Source: Reyranella sp. (GTDB taxonomy: Bacteria > Pseudomonadota > Alphaproteobacteria > Reyranellales > Reyranellaceae). Taken from it: 24,439 bases of DNA. The stretch lies in assembly GCA_004296815.1 (NCBI GenBank), contig SCVT01000626.1, positions 1 to 24,439 on the forward strand, in the 5' to 3' direction. This document shows, one piece after another, positions 1 through 9,791 of the stretch (positions are counted from its first letter, which is position 1; every line of letters starts with the position of its first letter). Made by a program: the position numbers and the translations under genes. The notes beneath the pieces were generated by a model. It was not told where the DNA came from. It was given only the letters and a program-made list of their open reading frames with translations, and searched no databases.

Positions 1-692
1 CCTCGGCGATGGTGGTGACGGAGTCGACCGAAAATGTGATCACCCAGCTCAAGGCGCGCGCCGCCAAGATCTGGAAGATCGATCCCGACGCGGTGACCTG
101 GGAGAACGGCGAGGCGAAGCCCGCCGGCGACAACGCCGGCAAGTTCGAGCCGCTGACCCTCGCGCAGATCGCCGCCCAGGCCAGCGCCACCGGCGGCCCG
201 ATCGGCGCCGGCAAGCAGCTCAACACCACGGGTGCGGAAGGCGGCTTCGCGACTCACGTTTGCGACGTCGAGGTCGACCAGGATCTCGGCATCGTGCGCG
301 TGCTGCGCTACACGTCCTTCCAGGACGTCGGCCGCGCCATTCATCCGGCCTACGTTGAAGGCCAGATGCAGGGCGGCGCCGCCCAGGGCATCGGCTGGGC
401 GTTGAGCGAAGAGTACATCTACGACAAGAACGGCAAGCTCGATAACGCGAGCTTCCTCGACTACCGCATGCCGGTCTGCTCCGACCTGCCGATGCTCGAC
501 TCGGTGATCATCGAGGTCCCGAACCCGAAGCATCCGCAGGGCGTGCGTGGCGTCGGCGAGGTGCCGCTCGTGCCGCCGCTCGCGGCGGTGTCGAACGCCG
601 TCTACAACGCGCTTGGCACGCGCTTCTATGCGTTGCCGATGTCGCCGCCGCGCGTGCTGGCTGCGACCTCCGTGCGTCAGGCGGCGGAGTAA
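1..692 (+). CDS. Xanthine dehydrogenase / aldehyde oxidase family, molybdopterin-binding subunit (C-terminal part)
   Basis: This is the last ~230 codons of a large molybdenum-hydroxylase subunit. The reading frame is open from base 3, so the true start lies upstream of the window and the ATG at 9 is internal. Seen: a stretch with a GGFATHVCDVEVD strand, then GRAIHPAYVEGQMQGG and AQGIGWALSEEY, and finally RGVGEVPLVPP. The Glu of GVGE (codon 558-560) corresponds to the catalytic base next to the Mo site in this family. These enzymes hydroxylate purines, aldehydes or aromatic N-heterocycles, or oxidise CO, together with FAD and 2Fe-2S subunits; those partners are not in the window. The substrate cannot be deduced from the C-terminus. 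The gene ends 7 bp from the convergent permease stop. Confidence 0.87.
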   Translation, partial: SAMVVTESTENVITQLKARAAKIWKIDPDAVTWENGEAKPAGDNAGKFEPLTLAQIAAQASATGGPIGAGKQLNTTGAEGGFATHVCDVEVDQDLGIVRVLRYTSFQDVGRAIHPAYVEGQMQGGAAQGIGWALSEEYIYDKNGKLDNASFLDYRMPVCSDLPMLDSVIIEVPNPKHPQGVRGVGEVPLVPPLAAVSNAVYNALGTRFYALPMSPPRVLAATSVRQAAE

Positions 693-699
693 CGATCCG

Positions 700-2370
700 T
701 CAGGATCGCGGCGGCCTCATCGCATCGAGGGCCGCCGCGGCGACGGTTGGGAAGGCGATACGCTCGCCTTCCGGCAGCGGCGGCAGGCCGCGCTCGATAT
801 CCTTCTCGACTCGTGTCTGCAGGTTGCCGAACAGCAGCCTGACGCCGCGCTCGCCCAGCTCTCGCTCCAACTCGACCAGCATGTCGATCGCCGTCAGCTC
901 GACATCGTGGATCGCCCTTCCGTCGACCACGACGGCCCGCACGTCGGGCGTCTTCTCGACCAGCGCCTCGACCCTCTCGCGAAAGACATTGCAGTTGGCG
1001 AAGAAGAGCGGCGCGGAGAAGCGGTAGACGACCAGGCCGGGCTGCGCCTCGGCATCGTCGCGATGCGCCATGTCGTGCCAGCCGCCGTCCGGCGTGCGGC
1101 CGAGCAGCGCGTCGGGCGGAAAGGCGAGCGCCCGCAGGAGCAGCAGCAGCGAGAAGACGACGCCCACAAGGATGCCTTCCATGACGCCCAGCGCCACGAC
1201 GCTGACAAGGGTGATGAGGGCAGCGGCGAGGCTGATGCCGCGGAAGCGCCAGAGCCGGCCGAATTCGGCGAACTCGCAGAGCGTCCAGGCCGACGCGATC
1301 AGCACGCCGCCCAGCACCGCCGACGGCAGGTAATAGAGAAGCCCGGCCAGCCACAGCATGACGCCGGCCACCACGGCGGCCGCGATCACGCAGGCCATCT
1401 GCGTCCGCCCGCCCGACGCCTCGACCACGGCGGTGCGCGAGTCGCTGGCGCTGATCGGCAGGCCCTGGCTGACGCCCGAGGCGAAGTTCGCCGCGCCGAT
1501 GGCGATCAGCTCCTGGTTGGCGTCGATCCTGTAGCCGTTGCGCGCGGCGAAGGCCCGCGCGGTGATCATCGTGTCGGAGAAGGAGAGCAGCGCGGTCATC
1601 AGCGCCACCGGCAACAGCAGGTCGAAATCGGCGAGCGACGGAATCGGCATCGAGAGCGACGGCAGGCCCGTCGGGATGCGCCCAACGACGGCGACGCCCA
1701 GCCGATCGGCACCGACCAGGGCGACGATCGTGCCCGAGACGACCAGCGCCACGACGGCGCCCGGCACGCGCTTCACGTAGCGGCGGCAGAGCAGGATCAC
1801 GGCGAAGGTCGCCGCGCCGAAAGCCAGCGACACGAGATTGGTCTCGCCGAGCTTCGGCAGCAGCGCCTCGATCTGGTCGAGCGTCGTCTCGCCGCCCGCC
1901 TTGATGCCCAGCACCTTCGGCAACTGCGCCACGGCGATCACCAGGGCGAGCCCGTGCATGAAGCCCACGATCACCGGCTTGGAGAGCAGGTCGGCCACGA
2001 AGCCCAGCCGCAGGATGCCGGCGGCGACGCAAAGGATGCCAACCATCACGCCCAGGATGGCCACCAGCACCGCGAGCCGCGCCGGATCGCCCACCGCCAT
2101 CGGCAGCACGATCACCGCCACGATCGCCGACATGGCCGTGTCCGGCCCGACCACGAGCTGGCGCGAGCTGCCGAACAGGGCATAGGCAAGCAACGGCAGC
2201 ATGCTGCCATAGAGGCCGGCGAGCGGCATGCCCGCCATCTCGCCGTAGGCGAGGCCGACCGGGACCAGCACGGCGCCCAGGGTCAGGCCGGCCGCCAGAT
2301 CGTGCGGCAGGAACGAGGACCGGTAGTCCCTGAGCCTGGCGAGGCCCGGCACCCAGCGCGCGATGGTCAT
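700..2370 (-). CDS. SulP family anion (sulfate-type) permease with STAS domain
   Basis: A 556-residue inner-membrane protein. Seen: an N-terminal SulP start (residues ~15-50, with HDLAAGLTLGAVLVPVGLAYGEMAG), about ten to twelve hydrophobic segments up to ~residue 410, and a C-terminal soluble STAS domain (~435-545) beginning VVYRFSAPLFFANCNVF. This matches the usual SulP length. Family members move sulfate, bicarbonate, or C4-dicarboxylates by proton or sodium symport or by exchange; the substrate here is not resolved. The ATG at 2370 follows a strong GGGGGAGAG ribosome site. The gene is divergent from the CoA-ligase gene, so its promoter must lie in the 122-bp gap that also holds palindromes. 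Because a sulfite dehydrogenase is encoded further on, a sulfate role is attractive but is inference. Confidence 0.9.
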   Translation of the reverse strand: MTIARWVPGLARLRDYRSSFLPHDLAAGLTLGAVLVPVGLAYGEMAGMPLAGLYGSMLPLLAYALFGSSRQLVVGPDTAMSAIVAVIVLPMAVGDPARLAVLVAILGVMVGILCVAAGILRLGFVADLLSKPVIVGFMHGLALVIAVAQLPKVLGIKAGGETTLDQIEALLPKLGETNLVSLAFGAATFAVILLCRRYVKRVPGAVVALVVSGTIVALVGADRLGVAVVGRIPTGLPSLSMPIPSLADFDLLLPVALMTALLSFSDTMITARAFAARNGYRIDANQELIAIGAANFASGVSQGLPISASDSRTAVVEASGGRTQMACVIAAAVVAGVMLWLAGLLYYLPSAVLGGVLIASAWTLCEFAEFGRLWRFRGISLAAALITLVSVVALGVMEGILVGVVFSLLLLLRALAFPPDALLGRTPDGGWHDMAHRDDAEAQPGLVVYRFSAPLFFANCNVFRERVEALVEKTPDVRAVVVDGRAIHDVELTAIDMLVELERELGERGVRLLFGNLQTRVEKDIERGLPPLPEGERIAFPTVAAAALDAMRPPRS

Positions 2371-2413
2371 GTGAACGCTCTCCCCCGCCGGACTATGGCA
2401 CGGCAGAATGGGG

Positions 2414-2431
2414 TTGCGGCTCAGGCCGCAA
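2414..2431. promoter_or_regulatory. Perfect 7-bp inverted repeat with 4-nt loop in divergent promoter region
   Basis: TTGCGGC (2414-2420) and GCCGCAA (2425-2431) are exact reverse complements separated by TCAG. No T-run follows on either strand, so it does not look like an intrinsic terminator. It lies in the gap between the SulP gene (minus) and the CoA-ligase gene (plus), six bases before a second inverted repeat. Its left arm could also supply a weak -35 (TTGCGG), spaced 17 nt from TATTTC at 2437-2442. It could be an operator or an RNA hairpin. Confidence 0.45.
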
Positions 2432-2436
2432 ATAGG

Positions 2437-2462
2437 TATTTCCGTACTGAATTACGCAAATA
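2437..2462. promoter_or_regulatory. Probable operator: near-perfect inverted repeat before the CoA-ligase gene
   Basis: TATTTCCGTA (2437-2446) faces TACGCAAATA (2453-2462), 9 of 10 positions complementary, with a 6-nt spacer. The segment is clearly more AT-rich than its surroundings and ends exactly where an AAGGAAA ribosome-site-like sequence begins (2462-2468). The size and dyad symmetry fit a dimeric repressor such as a TetR, MarR or GntR protein. No regulator gene is adjacent, so the cognate protein is unknown. Confidence 0.5.
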
Positions 2463-2472
2463 AGGAAACGCC

Positions 2473-2492
2473 ATGCTGGGAGAGCCAACCCC

Positions 2493-2496
<4 letters not shown>
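2473..2496 (+). CDS. Possible seven-codon leader ORF overlapping the CoA-ligase start
   Basis: ATG at 2473, six further sense codons (product MLGEPTP) and TGA at 2494-2496. AAGGAAA (2462-2468) is positioned as a ribosome binding site. Its stop overlaps the GTG start of the CoA-ligase gene in a GTGA junction, the same kind of overlap used between coupled genes elsewhere in this window. It could couple translation or act as a leader peptide, or it may be chance. Too short to judge by codon use. Confidence 0.3.
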
Positions 2497-4031
<1,535 letters not shown>

Positions 4032-4043
<12 letters not shown>

Positions 4044-4060
4044 GGGATTTCGGCTTGTAT
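4032..4060 (+). promoter_or_regulatory. Weak candidate sigma-70 promoter before the binding-protein gene
   Basis: TTGCGC (4032-4037) and TTGTAT (4055-4060) are separated by 17 nt and straddle the CoA-ligase stop codon. A start near 4067 would leave about 38 nt of leader before the binding-protein ATG at 4105. The hexamers match consensus only partly, so this is tentative. Confidence 0.22.
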
Positions 4061-4104
4061 AGGGCCCTGGGCGAAATGACGGGGACGTTTCTGGGAGGCA
4101 CACC

Positions 4105-5292
4105 ATGAAAATGAATTTGTTTGGTACCACAACAATTATGGCGCTAGGCGCCATGAGCCTCGGCGGCCTGCCCGCCATGGCGCAGACGCCGATCAAGATC
4201 GGCTTCGTCAGCACCTTCTCCGGCCCGCAGGCCGCGATCGGCGAGGACATGCGCCGCTCGGTCGAGCTCGCCAAGGAGCATCTCGGCGGCAAGATCGCCG
4301 GACGCCCGATCGAGATCATCTACGAGGACGACCAGTTCAAGCCCGACGTCGGCAAGCAGAAGTCCGAGAAGCTCGTCCAGCAGGACAAGGTGAACTTCGT
4401 CGCTGGCTACATCTGGTCGAACGTGCTGCTCGCCTCGCTCAAGACGGTGACCGACGAGGGCGACACGATCCTGATCTCGTCCAACGCCGGCCCCTCGCAG
4501 ATCGCGGGCGAGCTCTGCAACAAGAATTTCTTCTCGACGTCGTGGCAGAACGACCAGACGCCGATGGCGATGGGCGAGTATCTGAACACCAAGGGCGTGA
4601 AGAGCCTCTACCTGATGGCCGGCAACTATGCCGCCGGCAAGGACATGCTCGCGGGCGTGAGGCGCACCTTCAAGGGCGAGATCAAGGGCGAGGACCTCAC
4701 CAAGTGGCCCGACCAGCTCGACTTCTCGGCCGAGCTCGCCAAGATCCGCGCCGCCAAGCCGGACGGCATCTTCATCTTCTATCCCGGCGCGCACGGCGTG
4801 CAGTTCCTGACGCAGTACTCGCAGGCCGGCCTCAAGAGCCAGGTGCCGCTCTACCAGGTGTTCTCGATCGACGCGATCACGCTGCCGCTGCAGAAGGAAC
4901 TCGCGCTCGGCACGCTCGGCGCCCAGGAATGGGTCAACGACCTGCCGAACGAGCAGAACAAGCGTTACGTCGCCGACTTCAAGAAGAAGCACACCGTCTA
5001 CCCGTCCTACTACGGCGCACAGAGCTACGACTCGATCATGCTGATCGCGTCGGCGGCCGAAGCGCTGAAGGGCGATCTCACGAACAAGGACAAGGTCCGC
5101 GCCGAGATGAAGAAGGCCAACTTCAAGTCGCTGCGCGGCGACTTCAAGTACAACACCAACCAGTTCCCGATCCAGAACTTCTACATCCAGGAAGCGGTCA
5201 AGGATCCCGAAGGCATGATGACCGTCAAGACGATCGCCACGGCGGTGAAGGACGGCAAGGACCCGTACTACGAAAAGTGTCCGATGAAGTAA
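4105..5292 (+). CDS. HAAT-type (Liv-like) ABC transporter periplasmic substrate-binding protein
   Basis: A 395-residue secreted binding protein of the type I periplasmic fold (Peripla_BP_6). Seen: a signal peptide with Lys near the start, a hydrophobic core and an AMA-Q cleavage site at about residue 26; then PIKIGFVSTFSGPQAAIGEDM, the typical first strand and helix. ATG 4105 follows GGGAGG at good spacing. It delivers the ligand to the permeases and ATPases encoded directly downstream. The family binds branched-chain amino acids, amides, urea or aromatic acids; binding proteins of this type for benzoate-like lignin monomers are known in Rhodopseudomonas. Placement after a benzoate-CoA-ligase-type gene makes an aromatic or cyclic acid plausible (inference). 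Two cysteines (ELCNKN and near the C-terminus, EKCPMK) may form a disulfide. Confidence 0.9.
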   Translation: MKMNLFGTTTIMALGAMSLGGLPAMAQTPIKIGFVSTFSGPQAAIGEDMRRSVELAKEHLGGKIAGRPIEIIYEDDQFKPDVGKQKSEKLVQQDKVNFVAGYIWSNVLLASLKTVTDEGDTILISSNAGPSQIAGELCNKNFFSTSWQNDQTPMAMGEYLNTKGVKSLYLMAGNYAAGKDMLAGVRRTFKGEIKGEDLTKWPDQLDFSAELAKIRAAKPDGIFIFYPGAHGVQFLTQYSQAGLKSQVPLYQVFSIDAITLPLQKELALGTLGAQEWVNDLPNEQNKRYVADFKKKHTVYPSYYGAQSYDSIMLIASAAEALKGDLTNKDKVRAEMKKANFKSLRGDFKYNTNQFPIQNFYIQEAVKDPEGMMTVKTIATAVKDGKDPYYEKCPMK

Positions 5293-5313
5293 GGCCAGGG
5301 GAGCGATAGCGGA

Positions 5314-5345
5314 CGGGAGCGCGGCAACGCGCTCCCGTTTCGTTT
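5314..5345 (+). terminator. Intra-operon hairpin with T-rich tail (probable attenuating terminator)
   Basis: CGGGAGCGCG (5314-5323) pairs perfectly with CGCGCTCCCG (5328-5337) around a GCAA tetraloop, followed by TTTCGTTT. It lies between the binding-protein stop and the first permease gene. Such hairpins after binding-protein genes commonly protect the upstream mRNA end or give partial termination, so that the binding protein is made in excess over the membrane parts. The T-run is interrupted, so read-through is expected. Confidence 0.65.
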
Positions 5346-5362
5346 GGGGACTTGGGGACGAG

Positions 5363-6277
5363 ATGGACTATCTGCTGCTCCAGATGCTGAACGGCGTGCA
5401 GCTCGGCCTGCTGATGTTCCTGCTCGCCGCCGGTCTGACGCTCACCTTCGGCATCATGGATCTGGTCAACCTGGCGCACGGCTCCCTCTACATGATGGGC
5501 GCCTACATCGCCTGGACGCTGATCGGCTGGACCGACTCCTTCGTCATCGGCGCCATCCTGACGGTGCCGGCCACGTTCCTTCTCGGCCTCGTGGTCGAGG
5601 CCGTCGTCGCGCGCCGCCTCTACGCCCGTGACCACCTCGACCAGGTGCTGGCGACCTTCGGCCTGATCCTGTTCTTCAACGAGCTGGTCCGCGTGATCTG
5701 GGGACCGGCCGGCAAGAGCATCGCCGTGCCCCAGTTCCTGAACCACACAGTCGAAATCCTGCCCGGCATGCCCTATCCCGCCTACCGCTTCGCCATCATC
5801 GTGGTGGGCGCCGCGGTCGCCGTCCTGCTCGCCTGGCTGGTGGCGCGCACGCGGGTCGGCATGCTGATCCGCGCCGGCGCCTCCAACCGCCGCATGATCG
5901 GCGCGCTCGGCGTCAACATCGAGCTGCTGTTCAGCCTGGTGTTCGGCCTGGGCGCGGTGTTCGCGGGCCTCGCCGGCCTGATGGCCGCCCCCATCACGTC
6001 GGTGAAGATCGGCATGGGCGACGACATCCTGATCCTCGCCTTCGTGATCATCGTCATCGGCGGCATCGGCTCGATCAAGGGCGCGTTCATCGCCGCCATG
6101 GTCGTGGGCCAGATCGACATCGTCGGCCGCGCCTTCCTGCCCGACCTGCTCAAGACCTTCATGAGCAACGCCGCCGCCTCGACGGCCGCACCCGCGATCT
6201 CGCAGGTCCTGGTCTATGTCGTGATGGCCGGCGTGCTGGTGTGGCGGCCGACCGGCCTGTTCGGCCAAAGAACATGA
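5363..6277 (+). CDS. livH: HAAT ABC transporter inner-membrane permease, LivH type
   Basis: A 304-residue polytopic permease. Seen: the LivH opening LQMLNGVQLGLLMFLLAAGLTLTFGIMDLVNLAHG, where the NLAHG element is characteristic; roughly eight hydrophobic segments; and a central cytoplasmic loop with GASNRRMIGALGVNI, the coupling-helix region that contacts the ATPases. It forms the channel together with LivM. ATG 5363 is preceded by GGGGACGAG. Its stop overlaps the ATG of livM (ATGA at 6274-6277), indicating translational coupling. Liv-type by family; the actual substrate may be an aromatic acid, given the upstream CoA ligase. Confidence 0.92.
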   Translation: MDYLLLQMLNGVQLGLLMFLLAAGLTLTFGIMDLVNLAHGSLYMMGAYIAWTLIGWTDSFVIGAILTVPATFLLGLVVEAVVARRLYARDHLDQVLATFGLILFFNELVRVIWGPAGKSIAVPQFLNHTVEILPGMPYPAYRFAIIVVGAAVAVLLAWLVARTRVGMLIRAGASNRRMIGALGVNIELLFSLVFGLGAVFAGLAGLMAAPITSVKIGMGDDILILAFVIIVIGGIGSIKGAFIAAMVVGQIDIVGRAFLPDLLKTFMSNAAASTAAPAISQVLVYVVMAGVLVWRPTGLFGQRT

Positions 6278-7239
6278 TCGCCGCGCTGCGCACACCGCGC
6301 GGTCTCGTCACGGTGCTGGTCCTGGTCGTGCTCGCGGTCCTGCCGCTGCTGACGCAGGCTTTCGACCAACGCTACCTGCTCTCGATCGGCACCAAGATCG
6401 TGATCTGGTCGATCGCCGCGGTCAGCCTCAACATGATCCTGGGCTATGGCGGCATGGTGAGCTTCGGCCACGCCGTCTTCTTCGGCATCGGCGGCTATGC
6501 CGTCGGCATCCTCTCCGCGCACGGCGTGTCGAGCGGCTGGATCCAGTGGCCGGTGGCGCTGCTGGCCGCCACGCTCTGGGCCGCCCTGGTCGGCGCGCTA
6601 TCGCTGCGCACACGCGGCCTCTACTTCATCATGATCACCTTGGCCTTCGCGCAGCTCGTCTACTATGTCGGCGGCGGGCTCGAAGCCTACGGTGCGGACG
6701 ACGGGCTGAACATCAGCCGCAGTCGCTTCCCCGGCGTGATCGACCTGCGCAACAAGGCCTCCTTCTACTGGCTCTGTTTCGTGCTGCTCTGCGGCACCTT
6801 GTGGTTCTGCAGCCGCTTCGCCAATTCGCGCTTCGGCTACGTGATCCGTGGCGCCAAGTCGAACGACCTTCGCATGACCGCGCTGGGCTTCCCGGTGTTC
6901 CGTTACCGGCTCGCCGCCTTCACGATCTCCGGCGCCTTCGGCGGCCTGGCCGGCATCCTGCTCGCCAACGAGGGCGCCTACATCTCACCCGCCATGATGT
7001 CGTGGGTGAAATCCGGCGACCTCATCGTCATCGTCGTGCTGGGCGGCATGGGCACGCTGTTCGGCCCGCTCTACGGCACCATCGCCTTCTTCGTGCTGGA
7101 GGAATCGCTGCCGCCGCTGCTCGACCTCGGGCGCAAGGGCTGGGGCGAATACTGGCAGATCGTGTTCGGCCCGATGCTGGTGCTGATCGCGCTCTACGCG
7201 CGTGGTGGCATCGACTCCCTGTTCGGGCGGCGCCGATGA
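6274..7239 (+). CDS. livM: HAAT ABC transporter inner-membrane permease, LivM type
   Basis: A 321-residue permease partner of LivH. ATG 6274 is preferred over the in-frame GTG 11 codons upstream because it overlaps the livH stop in an ATGA junction and starts directly before the first membrane segment. Seen: LNMILGYGGMVSFGHAVFFGIGGYAVG, the LivM signature near the N-terminus; several hydrophobic helices; and GAKSNDLRMTALGFPVFRYRLAAF, the ATPase-contact loop. Ends in a second ATGA overlap with livG. Acts in the inner membrane as half of the transmembrane heterodimer. Confidence 0.92.
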   Translation: MIAALRTPRGLVTVLVLVVLAVLPLLTQAFDQRYLLSIGTKIVIWSIAAVSLNMILGYGGMVSFGHAVFFGIGGYAVGILSAHGVSSGWIQWPVALLAATLWAALVGALSLRTRGLYFIMITLAFAQLVYYVGGGLEAYGADDGLNISRSRFPGVIDLRNKASFYWLCFVLLCGTLWFCSRFANSRFGYVIRGAKSNDLRMTALGFPVFRYRLAAFTISGAFGGLAGILLANEGAYISPAMMSWVKSGDLIVIVVLGGMGTLFGPLYGTIAFFVLEESLPPLLDLGRKGWGEYWQIVFGPMLVLIALYARGGIDSLFGRRR

Positions 7240-7988
7240 CCGCGCCGCTCCTCAGCACAGACCGTCTCGTGAAGCGCTACGGCGGTCTCGTCGCCACCGA
7301 CAACGTCTCGATCGACGTCGTGCCCGGCGAGATCCACGCGCTGATCGGCCCCAACGGGGCCGGCAAGACCACCCTGGTGGGCCAGCTCACCGGCAACGTG
7401 ACGCCCGACTCCGGCACGATCCGCTTTGCCGGCCACGACGTGACCCGCCTCAAGACGCATGCCCGCGTGGCGCTGGGCCTCGCGCGCTCCTTCCAGATCA
7501 CCTCGGTGCTGCGCGAGTTCACCGCACTGGAGAACGTGGCGCTCGCCGTCCAGGCGCATGCCGGCCACTCCTTCCGCTTCCTGCGCGACGCACGGTCCGA
7601 CGAGAGCCTGCGCGGGCCTGCCCGCACGCTCCTCGAGGAGGTCGGTCTCGGCAGCCGTGCCGACGCACCCGCCGCCGCGCTCAGCCACGGCGAACAGCGT
7701 CAGCTCGAGATCGCCATGGCGCTGGCCGGCGATCCGCAGCTCCTGCTGCTCGACGAGCCGATGGCCGGAATGGGCGCCGAGGAGAGCCAGCGCATGATCG
7801 GCTTCCTGCGCGCGCTCAAGGGCCGCCGCGCCATGCTGCTGATCGAGCACGACATGGACGCCGTCTTCCAGCTCGCCGACCGCATCACCGTGCTGGTGTA
7901 CGGCCGCGCCATCGCCAGCGGCCCGCCGGCCGAGATCCGCGCCAACCCGGATGTCCGGCAGGCCTATCTCGGCGAGGAGACGGCCTGA
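7236..7988 (+). CDS. livG: HAAT ABC transporter ATP-binding protein, LivG type
   Basis: A 250-residue ABC ATPase. Seen: Walker A GPNGAGKTT at about residues 38-46; the Q-loop region ARSFQITSVLREFTALEN; signature LSHGEQRQLEIAMAL (His in place of the usual Gly of LSGGE, common in LivG proteins); Walker B LLLLDEPMAGMG; and the switch histidine in LLIEHDMDAVFQLADRI. ATG 7236 overlaps the livM stop (ATGA), which decides the start within a longer open frame. It energises import with LivF. It ends in a TGATG overlap with livF. Confidence 0.93.
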   Translation: MTAPLLSTDRLVKRYGGLVATDNVSIDVVPGEIHALIGPNGAGKTTLVGQLTGNVTPDSGTIRFAGHDVTRLKTHARVALGLARSFQITSVLREFTALENVALAVQAHAGHSFRFLRDARSDESLRGPARTLLEEVGLGSRADAPAAALSHGEQRQLEIAMALAGDPQLLLLDEPMAGMGAEESQRMIGFLRALKGRRAMLLIEHDMDAVFQLADRITVLVYGRAIASGPPAEIRANPDVRQAYLGEETA

Positions 7989-8689
7989 TGCTGCGGGTCC
8001 GTGAGCTCGAATCCTTCTACGGCGGCAGCCAGGCGCTGTTCGGCATGGAGCTCGGCATCGATGCCGGCGAGGTCGTGACCCTGATGGGCCGCAACGGCAT
8101 GGGCAAGACCACGACCGTGCACACGATCATGGGCCTGATGCCGGCACGCCGCGGCACCGTCGAGTTCGAGGGCAAGCGCGTCGACGGGCTGCCCTCCTTC
8201 CGCATCGCGCGGCTCGGCCTCGGCCTGGTGCCGGAGGGGCGGCAGATCTTCCCCAACCTCTCGGTGCGCGAGAACCTGATCGCCGCCGGCGCCAACCGCA
8301 CCAACCGGCCGAGCCCGTGGACCATCGAGCGTGTCTATGAGTTCTTCCCGCGGCTCGCCGAGCGCCAGCGCAACATGGGCAACCAGCTCTCCGGCGGCGA
8401 GCAGCAGATGCTGGCGATCGGCCGCGCGCTGATGACCAACCCCAAGCTCCTGATCCTCGACGAGGCGACCGAGGGGCTGGCGCCGCTGATCCGGCAGGAG
8501 ATCTGGGATTGCCTCGGCCGGCTGAAGCGCGAGGGCCAGGCGATCCTGGTGATCGACAAGAACATTTCCCACCTGCTGCCGCTCGCCGACCGCCATCACA
8601 TCGTCGAGAAGGGCCGCGTCGTCTGGACCGGTTCATCCACGGCCCTCGCGGGCGACAAGGACCTGCAGCACAGGTATCTTGGCGTCTGA
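7988..8689 (+). CDS. livF: HAAT ABC transporter ATP-binding protein, LivF type
   Basis: A 233-residue ABC ATPase, the usual LivF length. Seen: Walker A GRNGMGKTT at about 34-42; GLGLVPEGRQIFPNLSVRENL, a LivF hallmark; signature LSGGEQQMLAIGRAL; Walker B LLILDEATEGLAP. The canonical switch-loop His of EH(D/N) reads DKNISHLL: Lys-Asn follows the Asp, with no His at the usual place, a variation also met in other LivF proteins. ATG 7988 overlaps the livG stop (TGATG). Only 18 bp separate it from the next binding-protein gene, so the following Pot-type operon may be co-transcribed. Confidence 0.92.
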   Translation: MLRVRELESFYGGSQALFGMELGIDAGEVVTLMGRNGMGKTTTVHTIMGLMPARRGTVEFEGKRVDGLPSFRIARLGLGLVPEGRQIFPNLSVRENLIAAGANRTNRPSPWTIERVYEFFPRLAERQRNMGNQLSGGEQQMLAIGRALMTNPKLLILDEATEGLAPLIRQEIWDCLGRLKREGQAILVIDKNISHLLPLADRHHIVEKGRVVWTGSSTALAGDKDLQHRYLGV

Positions 8690-8707
8690 TCTCGCCCGGA
8701 GCCGTCG

Positions 8708-9790
8708 ATGCGTCTGTCAGCCCTGCTTTCTTCGCTCGTTCTTGTGGCTGGCCCAGCCTTCGCGCAGGGGCAGGTGAACGTCTACAACTGGTCGGACTAC
8801 ATCGCCGAGGACCAGCTCAAGGACTTCACCAAGGACACGGGCGTCAAGGTCAACTACACGACCTACGATTCCAACGAGATCCTCGACGCCAAGCTGCGCA
8901 CCGGCCGCTCCGGCTACGACATCGTGGTGCCGACCGCGTCGCCGTTCTTCGTGCGCCAGCTCCAGGCCAACATCTTCCTGCCCCTCGACACGTCGAAGCT
9001 GAAGAACTGGAAGAACCTCGACCCTGAGATCATGGCGGCCCTCGCCAAGTACGATCCGGAGAACAGGCACGGCGTGCCCTGGATGTGGGGCACCACGGGC
9101 ATCGGATACAACGTGGCCGAGATCAGGAAGCGCATGCCCGACGCGCCGGTCGATTCGCTGCGCATGATCTTCGATCCGGCCGTCGTGGCGAAGTTCCAGG
9201 ATTGCGGCGTCATGCTGCTCGACAGCGCGACCGACGTGCTGCCCGCGGCGCTCAAGTATCTCGGCCTCGATCCCGACTCCAAGAACATGGCCGACCTCAA
9301 CAAGGCAGCCGACGTGGTGAAGGCGATCCGGCCTTTCGTTCGCAAGTTCCATTCGTCGGAGTACATCAACGCGCTGGCCGGCGGGAATATTTGCCTCGCC
9401 TTCGGCTTCTCGGGCGACATCTTCCAGGCGCGCGACCGCGGCGCCAAGGCCGCGGACAAGGTCGAGATCGCCTATGCGATCCCGAAGGAAGGCTCGCTGC
9501 TCTGGATTGACGTCGCGGGCATCCCCAAGGACGCGCCCAACGTCGCGAACGCCTATCGCTTCCTCGACTTCATGCTGGAGCCCAAGGTCGCCGCCGCCTC
9601 GAGCGAGCTCACCGGCTATGCCAACGGCAACAAGGCGGCCTTCGCGCTGCTGCCCAAGGACATCTCGGGCAATCCGCTGATCTATCCGCCCGAATCCGTG
9701 CGCGCGAAGTTCTACACCATCACCGCCGGCAACGCCGAGCAGCTGCGCGAGCGCACGCGGCTCTGGACCACCGTGAAGACGGGCCGTTGA
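8708..9790 (+). CDS. potF: Polyamine-type (PotF/PotD-like) ABC transporter periplasmic binding protein
   Basis: A 360-residue secreted binding protein of the type II fold. Seen: a signal peptide with an AFA-Q cleavage site at about residue 20; then VNVYNWSDYIAEDQLKDF, the YNWSDYI motif typical of PotF/PotD; SGYDIVVPTASPFF; VPWMWGTTGIGYN; and an acidic, aromatic-rich cleft as expected for binding cationic amines. ATG 8708 follows CGGAG. It would capture putrescine, spermidine or a related amine in the periplasm for the downstream ATPase and two permeases. Exact specificity is not determinable; the symbol denotes family only. It is unusual to find it 18 bp after a Liv cassette. Confidence 0.88.
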   Translation: MRLSALLSSLVLVAGPAFAQGQVNVYNWSDYIAEDQLKDFTKDTGVKVNYTTYDSNEILDAKLRTGRSGYDIVVPTASPFFVRQLQANIFLPLDTSKLKNWKNLDPEIMAALAKYDPENRHGVPWMWGTTGIGYNVAEIRKRMPDAPVDSLRMIFDPAVVAKFQDCGVMLLDSATDVLPAALKYLGLDPDSKNMADLNKAADVVKAIRPFVRKFHSSEYINALAGGNICLAFGFSGDIFQARDRGAKAADKVEIAYAIPKEGSLLWIDVAGIPKDAPNVANAYRFLDFMLEPKVAAASSELTGYANGNKAAFALLPKDISGNPLIYPPESVRAKFYTITAGNAEQLRERTRLWTTVKTGR

Positions 9791-9791
9791 G

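Noticed and set aside
2414..2431. TTGCGGC/GCCGCAA hairpin as a terminator
   Set aside because: No T-tract follows on either strand and it lies between divergent genes, where no transcript needs to end.
547..2463. A 638-codon open frame on the plus strand across the SulP gene
   Set aside because: It is antisense to a well-supported permease; its product is Arg/His/Gln/Asp-rich with no domain. It is a codon-bias shadow.
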